Assembly: GCA_050260095.1 (NCBI GenBank)
Contig: JBLNBQ010000098.1
Span: forward strand, 1 to 12,810
Source: JBLNBQ01 sp050260095
Lineage (GTDB): Bacteria; Bacillota; UBA5301; DYFA01
DNA: 12,810 nucleotides
Direction of reading: 5' to 3'
The notes under the pieces are model-generated. The model saw only the letters and a list, made by a program, of their open reading frames with translations. It did not search any database and was not told the origin of the DNA. Position numbers and translations under genes: made by a program. Positions 6,335 through 12,810 of this stretch are shown here, piece by piece (the stretch's first letter is position 1; each line of letters opens with the position of its first letter).

Positions 6335-7156
6335 ATGGCCCTCGACGAAGGACTCGGCCTGCCAGAGCGCCCGGGGATGACCGCCGCCGACTATGAGGAG
6401 TTCAAGAAGCGGATCCACGATCTCACCGGGATCGATCTCTCCAGCTACAAGCAACGGCAGATGCAGCGCCGCATCAACTCGCTCATGGACTCGCTCAAGG
6501 TTCACACGTACCGGGACTACTTCCGGATGCTCCAGACCGAACCGGCCCGCTACGACGAGTTCCTCAAGCGGATAACCATCAACGTCTCCGAGTTCTTCCG
6601 CAACCCGGAGCGGTTCGCCGAACTTGAGACGAAGTACCTCCCCCGTCTTCTCCAGGCCAAGCGGCCGCTCAAGGTGTGGAGCGCCGGGTGTTCCACCGGC
6701 TGTGAGCCGTACACCCTGGCCATCATCCTTTCCGACCTCGACCCGCGGCGGGGTCACCGCGTGCTCGCCAGCGACGTGGACCGGGTGGTGCTGGAAAAAG
6801 CCAAGGCCGGCCTCTACCAGGTCACCGAACTCAAGAACGTCTCGCCCGCCCGCCTCGCCAGGTACTTCACTCCGGTGGGGGAGGGGTACCGCGTCAAGGA
6901 CGAGGTGAAGGCGCTCATCGACTTCCGCCAGCAGAACCTTTTGACCGACCGGTTCGAACAGGGCTTCGATCTGATCCTCTGCCGCAACGTGGTCATCTAC
7001 TTCACCGAAGAGGCGAAGCACCAGCTCTACACCAAGTTCTACCAGGCGCTCGCGCCCGGGGGTATCCTGTTGGTAGGCGGGACCGAACCCATCCTGCGCT
7101 ACCGGGAATACGGGTTCGAAGCGGTGGGACCCACCTTCTACCAGCGGCCGGCGTAA
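6335..7156 (+). CDS. cheR: CheR-type chemoreceptor glutamate O-methyltransferase
   Basis: Transfers methyl groups from S-adenosylmethionine to glutamates on methyl-accepting chemotaxis proteins, for sensory adaptation. The 273-residue product compares with 256 in Bacillus subtilis CheR. The N-terminal alpha domain (about 15-100) carries YKQRQMQRRINSLM and TINVSEFFRNPERF. The methyltransferase domain has the SAM loop WSAGCSTGCEPYTLAI at 115-130, LASDVD at 144-149, DLILCRNVVIYF at 212-223 and GGILLVGGTEP at 242-252. In the classical motif STGEEPY the first Glu is Cys123 here; other residues are known at this site in Firmicute homologues, so activity is probably kept. ATG 6335 is chosen for its strong AAAGGGGTGA; ATG 6377 would match the B. 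subtilis N-terminus but has a poor site. No other che gene is visible, so it is an orphan here. Confidence 0.93.
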   Translation: MALDEGLGLPERPGMTAADYEEFKKRIHDLTGIDLSSYKQRQMQRRINSLMDSLKVHTYRDYFRMLQTEPARYDEFLKRITINVSEFFRNPERFAELETKYLPRLLQAKRPLKVWSAGCSTGCEPYTLAIILSDLDPRRGHRVLASDVDRVVLEKAKAGLYQVTELKNVSPARLARYFTPVGEGYRVKDEVKALIDFRQQNLLTDRFEQGFDLILCRNVVIYFTEEAKHQLYTKFYQALAPGGILLVGGTEPILRYREYGFEAVGPTFYQRPA

Positions 7157-7213
7157 GGCGGCCCGGTGGGGTTGGCGACCTGACCTCCGCGTCCTCAAGG
7201 GAGGGAAGGGCGA

Positions 7214-8860
7214 GTGCGACTGGTGACTCCGGCCGAGATGCGCCTCATCGAACGCCGGGCCGAGAGCGAGTTCGGCCTAGCGAGCGTCCTGCTCATGGAG
7301 AATGCCGGGGCCCGGGCGGCCGAGGTGGCCCTGCGGCTTTTGGGCGGCGAGCCGGGCAAGGTCGTCGTGGTGGCCGGCAAGGGCGCCAACGGGGGCGACG
7401 GTTTCGTGCTCGCCCGGCATCTCGTCGGTCGCGGCCGGAGGGTGGAGGTCTTTCTCTGCGGCCGGGCGGCGGACCTGCGTGGGGAGGCGGCGGCCAACTT
7501 CGCCATACTCGAAAGGTGCGCCGGCGAGCGCCTCAGCGTGTGCGAACTGGGCGAGGAGACGGGGCTGGGCGCCCTCCCGGGGGCGCTGCGTGAGGCGGGA
7601 CTGGTGGTCGACGCCCTCTTTGGCACCGGTCTGCACGGCCGCGTGACCGGTTTTCCGCTGCGGGTCATCGAAGCGGTGAACGCCGCCGGGCGGCCGGTCT
7701 TGGCGCTGGATGTGCCGTCCGGCGTCGATGCCGCCACCGGGCAGTTGCTGGCCGGGGGCCTAAAGCCCGGCGAGGCAGGCGGAGCCGTCCGGGCGACCGC
7801 CACGGTAACCTTCGGGCTCCCCAAGCTGGGGCTCTTCCTCTACCCCGGCGCCGCCTGGGCCGGCGAAGTCGTGGCCGCTCACCTGGGGCTGCCCCCGTCG
7901 CTGCTGGCGGAGGAGGCCGGGCCGACGGTGCACCTCATCACCCCGGAGCGGGTCCGGGCCGCACTGCCGGCGCGCCCGGTCGTCGCCCACAAGGGCAGTT
8001 TCGGCCACGTGCTGATCGTCGGGGGTAGCCCGGGGCTGACTGGAGCGGTCGCCCTGGCCGGCGAAGCGGCTTTGCGCGGGGGCGCCGGCAAGGTGACCGT
8101 GGCGATCCCGCGGAGCCTCAATCCCATCCTGGAAGTCAAGTTGACCGAGGCCATGTCGTTGCCGCTCCCCGAGACCGCAGGGCAGACCATCGCCGCCGAG
8201 GCCGCCGGCGCGCTCGCGGGCTGGGCGGGCCGGTGCACGGCCGTGGGACTGGGCGTCGGGATGGGCACCTCGCAGGAGGCCGGCGAGTTCCTGCGGCAGT
8301 TCCTGACCGGGCTCGCCCTGCCGGTGGTCCTCGACGCCGACGCCCTCCGCCTGCTGGCCGCCCGGCCCGAACTCTTCCGCGCCCTGCTGGCGGATCGCCC
8401 GGCGCCGGCGGTGCTGACACCGCACCCGGGCGAGATGGCGGCGCTCATGGGGGAGACCGTCGATGCCGTGGAGCGCAGCCGGGTCGAGGCGGCGCGGGCG
8501 GTCGCCCGGAGCTGGGGCGTGATCCTGGCCCTCAAGGGGGCCCACACCGTGGTCGCCGCCCCCGGCGGCGAGGTTTTCGTCAATCCCACGGGCAACCCGG
8601 GCCTGGCGACGGGGGGCACGGGCGACGTGCTCACCGGGCTCGTCACGGCGCTGCTGGCGCAAGGGGTGCCGCCGGCGGAGGCCGCCGTGGCCGGCGTGTA
8701 CCTGCACGGCCTGGCGGGCGACCTGGCGGCGGAGGCCGGGCCGGTCGGGGTGGTCGCCGGAGAGGTGGCGCGCTGCCTGCCCCGGGCACATTTGAAAGTG
8801 CTGAGGCCCGAAAAAGATGCGGTGGCATCACCAGGGAGTGAACGGGATAGTGTCCGCTGA
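7214..8860 (+). CDS. nnr: Bifunctional NAD(P)H-hydrate epimerase / ADP-dependent NAD(P)H-hydrate dehydratase
   Basis: Repairs hydrated NADH and NADPH: the N-terminal domain interconverts R and S hydrates and the C-terminal domain dehydrates the S form using ADP. The 548 residues fit the fused bacterial form. Epimerase part (about 1-235): GKGANGGDGFVLARHL at 55-70, FGTGLHGRV at 136-144, LDVPSGVDAATG at 165-176. Dehydratase part (about 240-530): HKGSFGHVLIVGG at 259-271, VLDADAL at 372-378, LTPHPGEMAAL at 401-411 and the nucleotide-binding NPGLATGGTGDVLTGL at 461-476. In the epimerase loop an Ala (59) sits where Asn is common. The GTG start has GAGGGAAGGG at 7201-7210. The end overlaps alr, so the two are probably translated together. 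Confidence 0.95.
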   Translation: MRLVTPAEMRLIERRAESEFGLASVLLMENAGARAAEVALRLLGGEPGKVVVVAGKGANGGDGFVLARHLVGRGRRVEVFLCGRAADLRGEAAANFAILERCAGERLSVCELGEETGLGALPGALREAGLVVDALFGTGLHGRVTGFPLRVIEAVNAAGRPVLALDVPSGVDAATGQLLAGGLKPGEAGGAVRATATVTFGLPKLGLFLYPGAAWAGEVVAAHLGLPPSLLAEEAGPTVHLITPERVRAALPARPVVAHKGSFGHVLIVGGSPGLTGAVALAGEAALRGGAGKVTVAIPRSLNPILEVKLTEAMSLPLPETAGQTIAAEAAGALAGWAGRCTAVGLGVGMGTSQEAGEFLRQFLTGLALPVVLDADALRLLAARPELFRALLADRPAPAVLTPHPGEMAALMGETVDAVERSRVEAARAVARSWGVILALKGAHTVVAAPGGEVFVNPTGNPGLATGGTGDVLTGLVTALLAQGVPPAEAAVAGVYLHGLAGDLAAEAGPVGVVAGEVARCLPRAHLKVLRPEKDAVASPGSERDSVR

Positions 8861-10055
8861 AGCGGTCCCGAATGCCTTCCGTCCCGTTTGGGCGGAGATC
8901 GATCTCGACAACTTGGCGCACAACCTGCGGGAGATCCGGCGGCGGATCGGCGAGGGTCCGGAGATCATGGCGATCGTCAAGGCCAACGCCTACGGGCACG
9001 GCGCGCCGCAGATCTGCCGGGCGGCGCTGGAGCACGGCGCCACCTGGCTCGGCGTGGCGCTGGTCGAAGAGGCGGTGGCGCTGCGCCGGGCGGGGATCAC
9101 CGCGCCCGTGCACATCCTCGGGATGCCCGCCCCGTGGCAGGCGGAGGCGGTGGTCGCCGCCGACGTCTCCTGCGCGGTCTGCGACCGGGAGGTCGCAGCG
9201 GCCCTCTCGCAGGCGGCGGTGCGCCTGGGCCGCCCGGCCAGGGTGCAGCTCAAGATCGACACCGGGATGGGCCGCCTGGGGCTGCTCCCGGGCGAGGCGC
9301 CGGAGTTCCTGCGCTTCCTGCGCTCCCTGCCCGGGGTGGAACTGGTGGGGGCGTTCACGCATTTCGCCTCCTCCGATGAGTCGGACAAAGGGTATACCCT
9401 GCTGCAGCACGAACGTTTCCGGCAGGCGCTGGCCGCCTGCGCCGAGGGCTGCGGTGCGGAGGGACTGCTCCTGACCCATGCCGCCAATTCGGGCGCCATC
9501 ATCGACCAGCCGGAATTGGCCGGCTCGCTCGTACGCCCCGGGATCATCATGTACGGCCTCTACCCCTCGCCCGAGGTCGACCATGCGGCCATCGACCTGC
9601 GGCCCGTGATGTCGCTGAAGGCCCGGGTGGCGTACGTCAAGCGCCTGCCGGCCGGTTCGCCGGTGAGCTACGGGCGGACCTACGTGACGAAGCGGGACGA
9701 GCTGGTGGCGCTGATCCCTCTGGGCTACGCCGATGGGTACAGCCGGCTCCTTTCCGGTAAGGCGGAGGTGCTGCTCCACGGGCGGCGCATGCCGGTGCGC
9801 GGGCGCATCTGCATGGACCAGTTCGTGGTCGGGGTGCCGGAGGGTGTCGAGGTCCGGGCGGGCGACGAGGCGGTCATCTTCGGCCGCCAGGGCGAGGAGG
9901 AGATCACGGTGGACGAGTTGGCCGAGAAACTCGGCACCATCAACTACGAGGTGCTGTGCGGCATCGCCGGACGGATTCCCCGGGTCTACCTGCGCGCCGG
10001 CGAGGTGCAGGAGGTCTGCTCGTTCCTCCCGGACGCGGCTCCGCTGGTGCCATGA
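8850..10055 (+). CDS. alr: Alanine racemase
   Basis: Pyridoxal-phosphate enzyme converting L- to D-alanine for peptidoglycan. The product has 401 residues and the usual two-domain fold. Visible landmarks are the PLP lysine in IVKANAYGHG (Lys44), KIDTGMGRLG at 135-144, HFASSDE at 171-177, HAANSGAI at 210-217, VRPGIIMYGLYP at 228-239, the catalytic tyrosine in VSYGRTY (Tyr274), LGYADGYSR at 291-299 and GRICMDQ at 318-324. I chose GTG 8850 because family similarity begins about ten residues later (RPVWAEID) and AGGGAG lies at 8833-8838; ATG 8817 in the same frame is a real alternative that adds 11 unconserved residues. It overlaps nnr by 11 bases and the next gene by four (ATGA). Proximity to nnr is common in bacteria. 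Confidence 0.95.
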   Translation: MSAEAVPNAFRPVWAEIDLDNLAHNLREIRRRIGEGPEIMAIVKANAYGHGAPQICRAALEHGATWLGVALVEEAVALRRAGITAPVHILGMPAPWQAEAVVAADVSCAVCDREVAAALSQAAVRLGRPARVQLKIDTGMGRLGLLPGEAPEFLRFLRSLPGVELVGAFTHFASSDESDKGYTLLQHERFRQALAACAEGCGAEGLLLTHAANSGAIIDQPELAGSLVRPGIIMYGLYPSPEVDHAAIDLRPVMSLKARVAYVKRLPAGSPVSYGRTYVTKRDELVALIPLGYADGYSRLLSGKAEVLLHGRRMPVRGRICMDQFVVGVPEGVEVRAGDEAVIFGRQGEEEITVDELAEKLGTINYEVLCGIAGRIPRVYLRAGEVQEVCSFLPDAAPLVP

Positions 10056-10504
10056 GACGCCCGGGGCTGCGCGAGGCCGAGGAACGCCTGGCCAAGGCGG
10101 AATACCGTCTAACGCCGCAGCGCTCCCTCATCTTGCGCCTGATCTTCGACCACCAGGGCGAGCACCTCTCGGCCGAAGAACTCTATGATCTGGTCCGGGC
10201 GGCCAACCCCGAAGTGGGGCTCGCCACGGTCTACCGCACTCTCGAACTCCTGGAGGAACTTAAGCTCCTCCAGGCCGTCGATTTCGGCGACGGGCGGGTC
10301 CGCTATGAACTGGCGGGCGAGGACCGCCACGCGCACCACCACCTGCTCTGCGTGCAGTGCGGCCGGGTGGCGGAGGTCAGCGAGGACCTGCTGGAACGGC
10401 TGGAACACTCCATCGAGCAGGAATACGGCTTCGAGATCCTCGACCACCAGGTGAAGTTCGTGGGGCGGTGCAGGGCGTGCCGCGGCGGGGAGAAGCGCGA
10501 GTGA
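10052..10504 (+). CDS. Fur-family metal-responsive transcriptional repressor
   Basis: A 150-residue DNA-binding regulator. The N-terminal winged helix spans about 1-85 (YRLTPQRSLIL; recognition region PEVGLATVYRTLELL at 53-67). The C-terminal dimerisation and metal domain has HAHHHLLC at 93-100, the structural zinc pairs CVQC (100-103) and CRAC (140-143), and GRVAEV at 104-109. PerR proteins have a diagnostic Asp in the segment after the first Cys pair; here it is Glu108, which favours Fur- or Zur-like iron or zinc sensing over peroxide sensing. That is inference from recalled alignments, so I give no symbol. ATG 10052 overlaps the alr stop as ATGA, typical of translational coupling; the frame is open further upstream but only inside alr. 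The next gene starts 18 bases later. Confidence 0.92.
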   Translation: MRRPGLREAEERLAKAEYRLTPQRSLILRLIFDHQGEHLSAEELYDLVRAANPEVGLATVYRTLELLEELKLLQAVDFGDGRVRYELAGEDRHAHHHLLCVQCGRVAEVSEDLLERLEHSIEQEYGFEILDHQVKFVGRCRACRGGEKRE

Positions 10505-10522
10505 GCGGGGAGGCGCAGGGGG

Positions 10523-11914
10523 ATGAGCGAAGAACAGCGGTGGGACCTGGTCGTCGTCGGCGCAGGGCCGGCGGGGTACGTGGGCGCCGTGCGGGCAGCT
10601 CAGCTCGGAGCCAGGGTGGCCGTGATCGATGAGAGTCACGTCGGCGGAACGTGCCTGAACCGCGGCTGCATCCCCACGAAGGCGCTGGCCGCGACCGCCG
10701 AGGTGCTCAGCACGGTCCGCCGGGCCGGTGAGTTCGGCATCGAGGTGGGGGAGGTCCGGATCGACTTTTCCAAAGCGATGGCACGTCAGCGGCAGGTGGT
10801 CGAGCGCCTGCGCCGGGGCATCCTCTTCCTCTTCAAGAAGCACGGCGTCACGCTGTTCACCGGCAAGGCCCGGTTCTTGGACCCGCATCGCCTGGCGGTG
10901 GTCGAGGCCACCGGGTCCGAGAGCGTCCTGGTCGCCGACCGGGTGCTGGTCGCCACTGGGTCCCGCCCGGCAGTGCCACCGCTGTTTGGCTGGGACGGCG
11001 AGCAGGTCATCACCAGCGACGAGGCGCTGGCCCTGCCCGCCCTGCCGCAGAGCCTGCTCATCCTGGGCGGGGGCGTCATCGGCTGCGAATTCGCCAGCTT
11101 CTTCGCCACGCTGGGCACCAAGGTCACGGTGCTGGAACTCATGCCGTCCATCCTGCCGCTGCTCGACCGGGAGGTGGCGGGGGTGATCCACTCGGCGCTC
11201 AAGAAGAAGGGGGTCGTCATCCAGACTGGCGTCAAGGCGGTGGCCGTCGACAAAGGCCCGGCGGGCGTCAGCCTCACGCTGGAGGGCGGCGCAGTCCTCG
11301 AGGCTGAGCGGCTGCTGGTCTCCATCGGGCGGCGGGCCAACACCGAAGGGCTCGGGCTGGAGGCGGCGGGGGTCGTGCTGACCGGCCGGGGCGAGATCGC
11401 GGTGGACGCCCGGCTCCGCACCAACCAGCCGCACATCGCCGCGGCGGGGGACGTCACGGCCGGCCGCTTCAAACTGGCGCACGTCGCGTCCCACGAGGCG
11501 CTGGCGGCGGTGGAATCGCTCCTCGGTCGGGAGGCGCACCTCGACTACCTGGCGGTGCCGGGGGTGGTCTTCACCAGCCCCGAAGCCGCCGGTGTGGGCC
11601 TCACCGAGGAGGAGGCCCGGGCCGAGGCCGAGCAGCGGGGGGAACAGCTCCGCGTTGGCAAGTTCTCTTTCGTCGCGAGCGGCAAGGCGTTGGCGGGGGG
11701 CGAGTACGAAGGGTTCGTGAAGGTCTTGGCGGGGGGCGGCGGCCGGCTCTACGGGGTCCACATCGTCGGCCCGCATGCGTCCGACCTGCTCCCCGAGGCC
11801 GTGTTGGCGCTCCAGTCCGGCCTGGGCCTCGACGCGCTGATCCACGCGATCCACGCCCATCCCACCCTGTCGGAGGCCGTCTGGGAGGCCGCAACCGCCG
11901 CCCGGGAGGGCTGA
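10523..11914 (+). CDS. lpdA: Dihydrolipoamide dehydrogenase-like flavoprotein disulfide reductase
   Basis: FAD- and NAD-dependent oxidoreductase of 463 residues, close to the E3 component that reoxidises lipoyl groups of 2-oxoacid dehydrogenase or glycine cleavage complexes. It has the FAD motif VVVGAGPAGYVGA at 10-22, the redox disulfide GGTCLNRGCIPTK (Cys44 and Cys49), the NAD motif ILGGGVIGCE at 180-189, the second FAD segment PHIAAAGD at 303-310, and the C-terminal His-Glu pair HPTLSE (His446, Glu451) that serves as catalytic base. There is no lipoyl domain in front. No 2-oxoacid dehydrogenase or glycine cleavage gene is nearby, so its partner is unknown, and a related disulfide reductase role remains possible. 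The ATG start has GGGGAGG 14-20 bases upstream and GGGGG directly before it. Confidence 0.88.
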   Translation: MSEEQRWDLVVVGAGPAGYVGAVRAAQLGARVAVIDESHVGGTCLNRGCIPTKALAATAEVLSTVRRAGEFGIEVGEVRIDFSKAMARQRQVVERLRRGILFLFKKHGVTLFTGKARFLDPHRLAVVEATGSESVLVADRVLVATGSRPAVPPLFGWDGEQVITSDEALALPALPQSLLILGGGVIGCEFASFFATLGTKVTVLELMPSILPLLDREVAGVIHSALKKKGVVIQTGVKAVAVDKGPAGVSLTLEGGAVLEAERLLVSIGRRANTEGLGLEAAGVVLTGRGEIAVDARLRTNQPHIAAAGDVTAGRFKLAHVASHEALAAVESLLGREAHLDYLAVPGVVFTSPEAAGVGLTEEEARAEAEQRGEQLRVGKFSFVASGKALAGGEYEGFVKVLAGGGGRLYGVHIVGPHASDLLPEAVLALQSGLGLDALIHAIHAHPTLSEAVWEAATAAREG

Positions 11915-11963
11915 GCAAGCCCTTCTTCCTGCCGGTACGAAGCGGCTAGGCAGCTCCGAGGCC

Positions 11964-11979
11964 TACTCCATATGGTGTA
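11964..11979. other. 16-bp imperfect palindrome, possible operator
   Basis: TACTCCATATGGTGTA is symmetrical around CCATATGG with one T-T mismatch pair. It sits between lpdA and the small gene starting at 11991, just ahead of that gene's ribosome binding site. It could be a regulator site, but one short palindrome also arises by chance. Confidence 0.25.
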
Positions 11980-11990
11980 CGGAGGTTGGC

Positions 11991-12275
11991 TTGCGGAGGT
12001 GCGGACGCTTGGCTCTCCATGACTGGGTCCAGTGGGCAAACCTCTTCTACCAGGGAATATACCTGGCGGATCGGGTGTCGAACCTGGCTCGCCGTTCCCG
12101 GGTACCCTACGGGGTGCGGTCCGGCGCAGGGTCGGGGACGCGGTCCGGCGAGGGGTCCGTGGCGCGGTCGGCTGGGCAGAACCCTGGGCCGAGGTCCGAT
12201 TGGCGGTACGACGCCGGCCGGATGATCGGCCGGGCGCATAGCCTGTTGGATTTCATCGGGCACGACGAGGACTGA
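11991..12275 (+). CDS. Hypothetical 94-residue protein with short internal repeats
   Basis: I do not recognise this protein. The predicted TTG start has GGAGG at 11981-11985 with five bases between, which is a good arrangement; no in-frame ATG or GTG lies upstream nearby. Residues 9-32 (LHDWVQWANLFYQGIYLADRV) look like an amphipathic or membrane-associated helix. Residues about 43-70 are a low-complexity Arg/Ser/Gly linker with an eight-residue period (RSGAGSGT, RSGEGSVA, RSAGQNPG). The end, ending LLDFIGHDED, is helical and acidic. Third-position GC is high like its neighbours, which supports coding, as does the 24-base period keeping frame. It follows lpdA by 76 bases and could be its own unit. 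Confidence 0.45.
   Translation: MRRCGRLALHDWVQWANLFYQGIYLADRVSNLARRSRVPYGVRSGAGSGTRSGEGSVARSAGQNPGPRSDWRYDAGRMIGRAHSLLDFIGHDED
12116..12187 (+). repeat. Three 24-base tandem repeat units
   Basis: Units start at 12116, 12140 and 12164 with GCGGTC. The first two share 19 of 24 positions, including the first 11; the third keeps mainly the start. They encode the Arg/Ser/Gly linker of the surrounding gene and the unit length is a multiple of three, so length changes would not break the frame. Confidence 0.65.
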
Positions 12276-12302
12276 CACCATACCTTCGCCCGTGACTACC
12301 AT

Positions 12303-12330
12303 ACGTTCTGTTCGCAGGAACTGTGGCGCC
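12303..12330 (+). repeat. Half copy of the 58-bp palindrome
   Basis: These 28 bases (starting ACGTTCTGTTCGCAGG and ending TGTGGCGCC) match 25 of 28 positions of 3706-3733, one arm of the palindrome plus its centre. The second arm is absent: right after GGCGCC the sequence diverges. It lies 34 bases before the transposase stop codon. Confidence 0.75.
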
Positions 12331-12810
12331 CGCGGGATGGGCTGGTTACATGGTTACGCAGTGTTACCCCGCACACGCGTGCCTTGGACTGCCTGTCGGG
12401 GTGGCGCCTGCCCGGCTCTGCGCATTGCCGCCCGCAACCATCGCGTCGATGAACCACGCCGGATAGTTGTCCAAATACCTTGTGGCGACTCCCCGGAACG
12501 GGATCAACCAGGGCTTGAGCCGCCGGCGCAGCGCACCGGCGGCGTTGATGTGGTAACCCAGGCGACCTTCCGGGGTTTCGGCCCAGCGGCGCCGCTCGTC
12601 GGCGGTGAAATGCGGCTTGGCCAGGTCACGAACGGCCCGGTGGGGAATCCCGTGCCGCCGGCAGAGATCGGCGTACCAGGTTCGGCGCTCCGTGTGGAGC
12701 GTTGACCCGGGCGACAGCCGGGGGAGCAACACTGGCTCGAGCATCGCCACGCGAGGGATGTCACGGAGAGAGTCCGCCGGGACCGGGGGCCAATCCAGCT
12801 TGGCGGCGAA
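12331..12810 (-). mobile_element. Partial insertion sequence, IS1595-like, running off the window
   Basis: The transposase fragment plus about 33 bases between its stop and the half palindrome. That strip carries GTTAC three times (12345, 12353 and 12363), possibly part of the element's end. The left border at 12331 is inferred from where the palindrome stops; the other end is outside the window, so terminal repeats and target duplication cannot be checked. Confidence 0.4.
12364..12810 (-). CDS. Transposase, IS1595-like, C-terminal part (5' end outside window)
   Basis: The visible 148 residues are open from the window edge to TAA at 12366-12364. They resemble the end of IS1595-type (COG3677-like) DDE transposases: GSTLHTE at 35-41, where the family has G-S-x-x-x-T-D-G; then YADLCRRHGIPH; then YHINAAGALRRRLKPWL at 86-102; and FRGVATRYLDNYPAWF at 105-120, which is the best signature. 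If my alignment is right, the second catalytic Asp is Glu41 and the following Gly is Arg, so the enzyme may be inactive. The zinc-ribbon and first catalytic Asp would lie beyond the window. The last 28 residues have no family character. Confidence 0.6.
   Translation of the reverse strand, partial: FAAKLDWPPVPADSLRDIPRVAMLEPVLLPRLSPGSTLHTERRTWYADLCRRHGIPHRAVRDLAKPHFTADERRRWAETPEGRLGYHINAAGALRRRLKPWLIPFRGVATRYLDNYPAWFIDAMVAGGNAQSRAGATPTGSPRHACAG

Noticed and set aside
5795..7198. Minus-strand frame of 467 codons covering cheR and the gerAA start
   Set aside because: Only its part from 6265 to about 5966 is real (GerAA N-terminus). The rest is antisense to cheR and a frameshifted tail.
12292..12705. 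Plus-strand frame of 137 codons at the right end
   Set aside because: Antisense to the transposase fragment, starts within the half palindrome region and has no family motif.

Overview
The window looks like chromosome from a high-GC, Gram-positive, endospore-forming Firmicute (Bacillota; for example a Moorella-, Peptococcaceae- or Symbiobacterium-like lineage, which I cannot narrow further). The reasons are a glmS ribozyme ahead of glmS, which is a Firmicute hallmark, remains of a gerA-type spore germination operon, a Firmicute-like CheR, and strong GC bias at third codon positions throughout.

Left third (1-3634, + strand): glmM (phosphoglucosamine mutase) is followed by a regulatory leader and glmS (glutamine:fructose-6-phosphate amidotransferase). 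These are two of the enzymes that make UDP-GlcNAc for the cell wall. The leader holds a well-preserved glmS ribozyme (1566-1711), then a small perfect hairpin (1718-1736), then a terminator-like hairpin with a T5 tract (1753-1782) only 28 bases before the glmS start. This suggests a transcriptional checkpoint in addition to ribozyme self-cleavage.

Middle (3635-6265): a 58-bp near-perfect palindrome and a second 13-bp hairpin precede a tiny 54-residue gene for a two-helix membrane protein that is not in my view a shadow. On the opposite strand lies a collapsed gerA operon. A GerAA receptor subunit with a one-base frameshift runs in frame into a short internal piece of GerAB, then in frame into an internal piece of GerAC. 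The rest of GerAC follows in another frame. I read this as a three-gene operon condensed by internal deletions, so this germinant receptor is almost certainly non-functional.

Right of centre (6335-11914, + strand): cheR (chemoreceptor glutamate methyltransferase) comes first. It is followed by a tightly packed set of nnr (NAD(P)H-hydrate repair), alr (alanine racemase), a Fur-family regulator and a stand-alone dihydrolipoamide dehydrogenase-like flavoprotein. The nnr/alr and alr/fur junctions overlap, and fur and lpd are 18 bases apart, so these four are probably one operon.

Right end (11915-12810): a probable 94-residue hypothetical gene with a TTG start and 24-base tandem repeats, a half copy of the palindrome seen at 3702, and the 3' part of an IS1595-like transposase on the minus strand that runs off the window. 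The half palindrome stops exactly at its centre where the IS side begins, so the element may have inserted into it.

I see no CRISPR array, tRNA or rRNA, and no convincing new defence or metabolic system. The unusual content is regulatory RNA architecture, a decayed operon and a dispersed palindrome.
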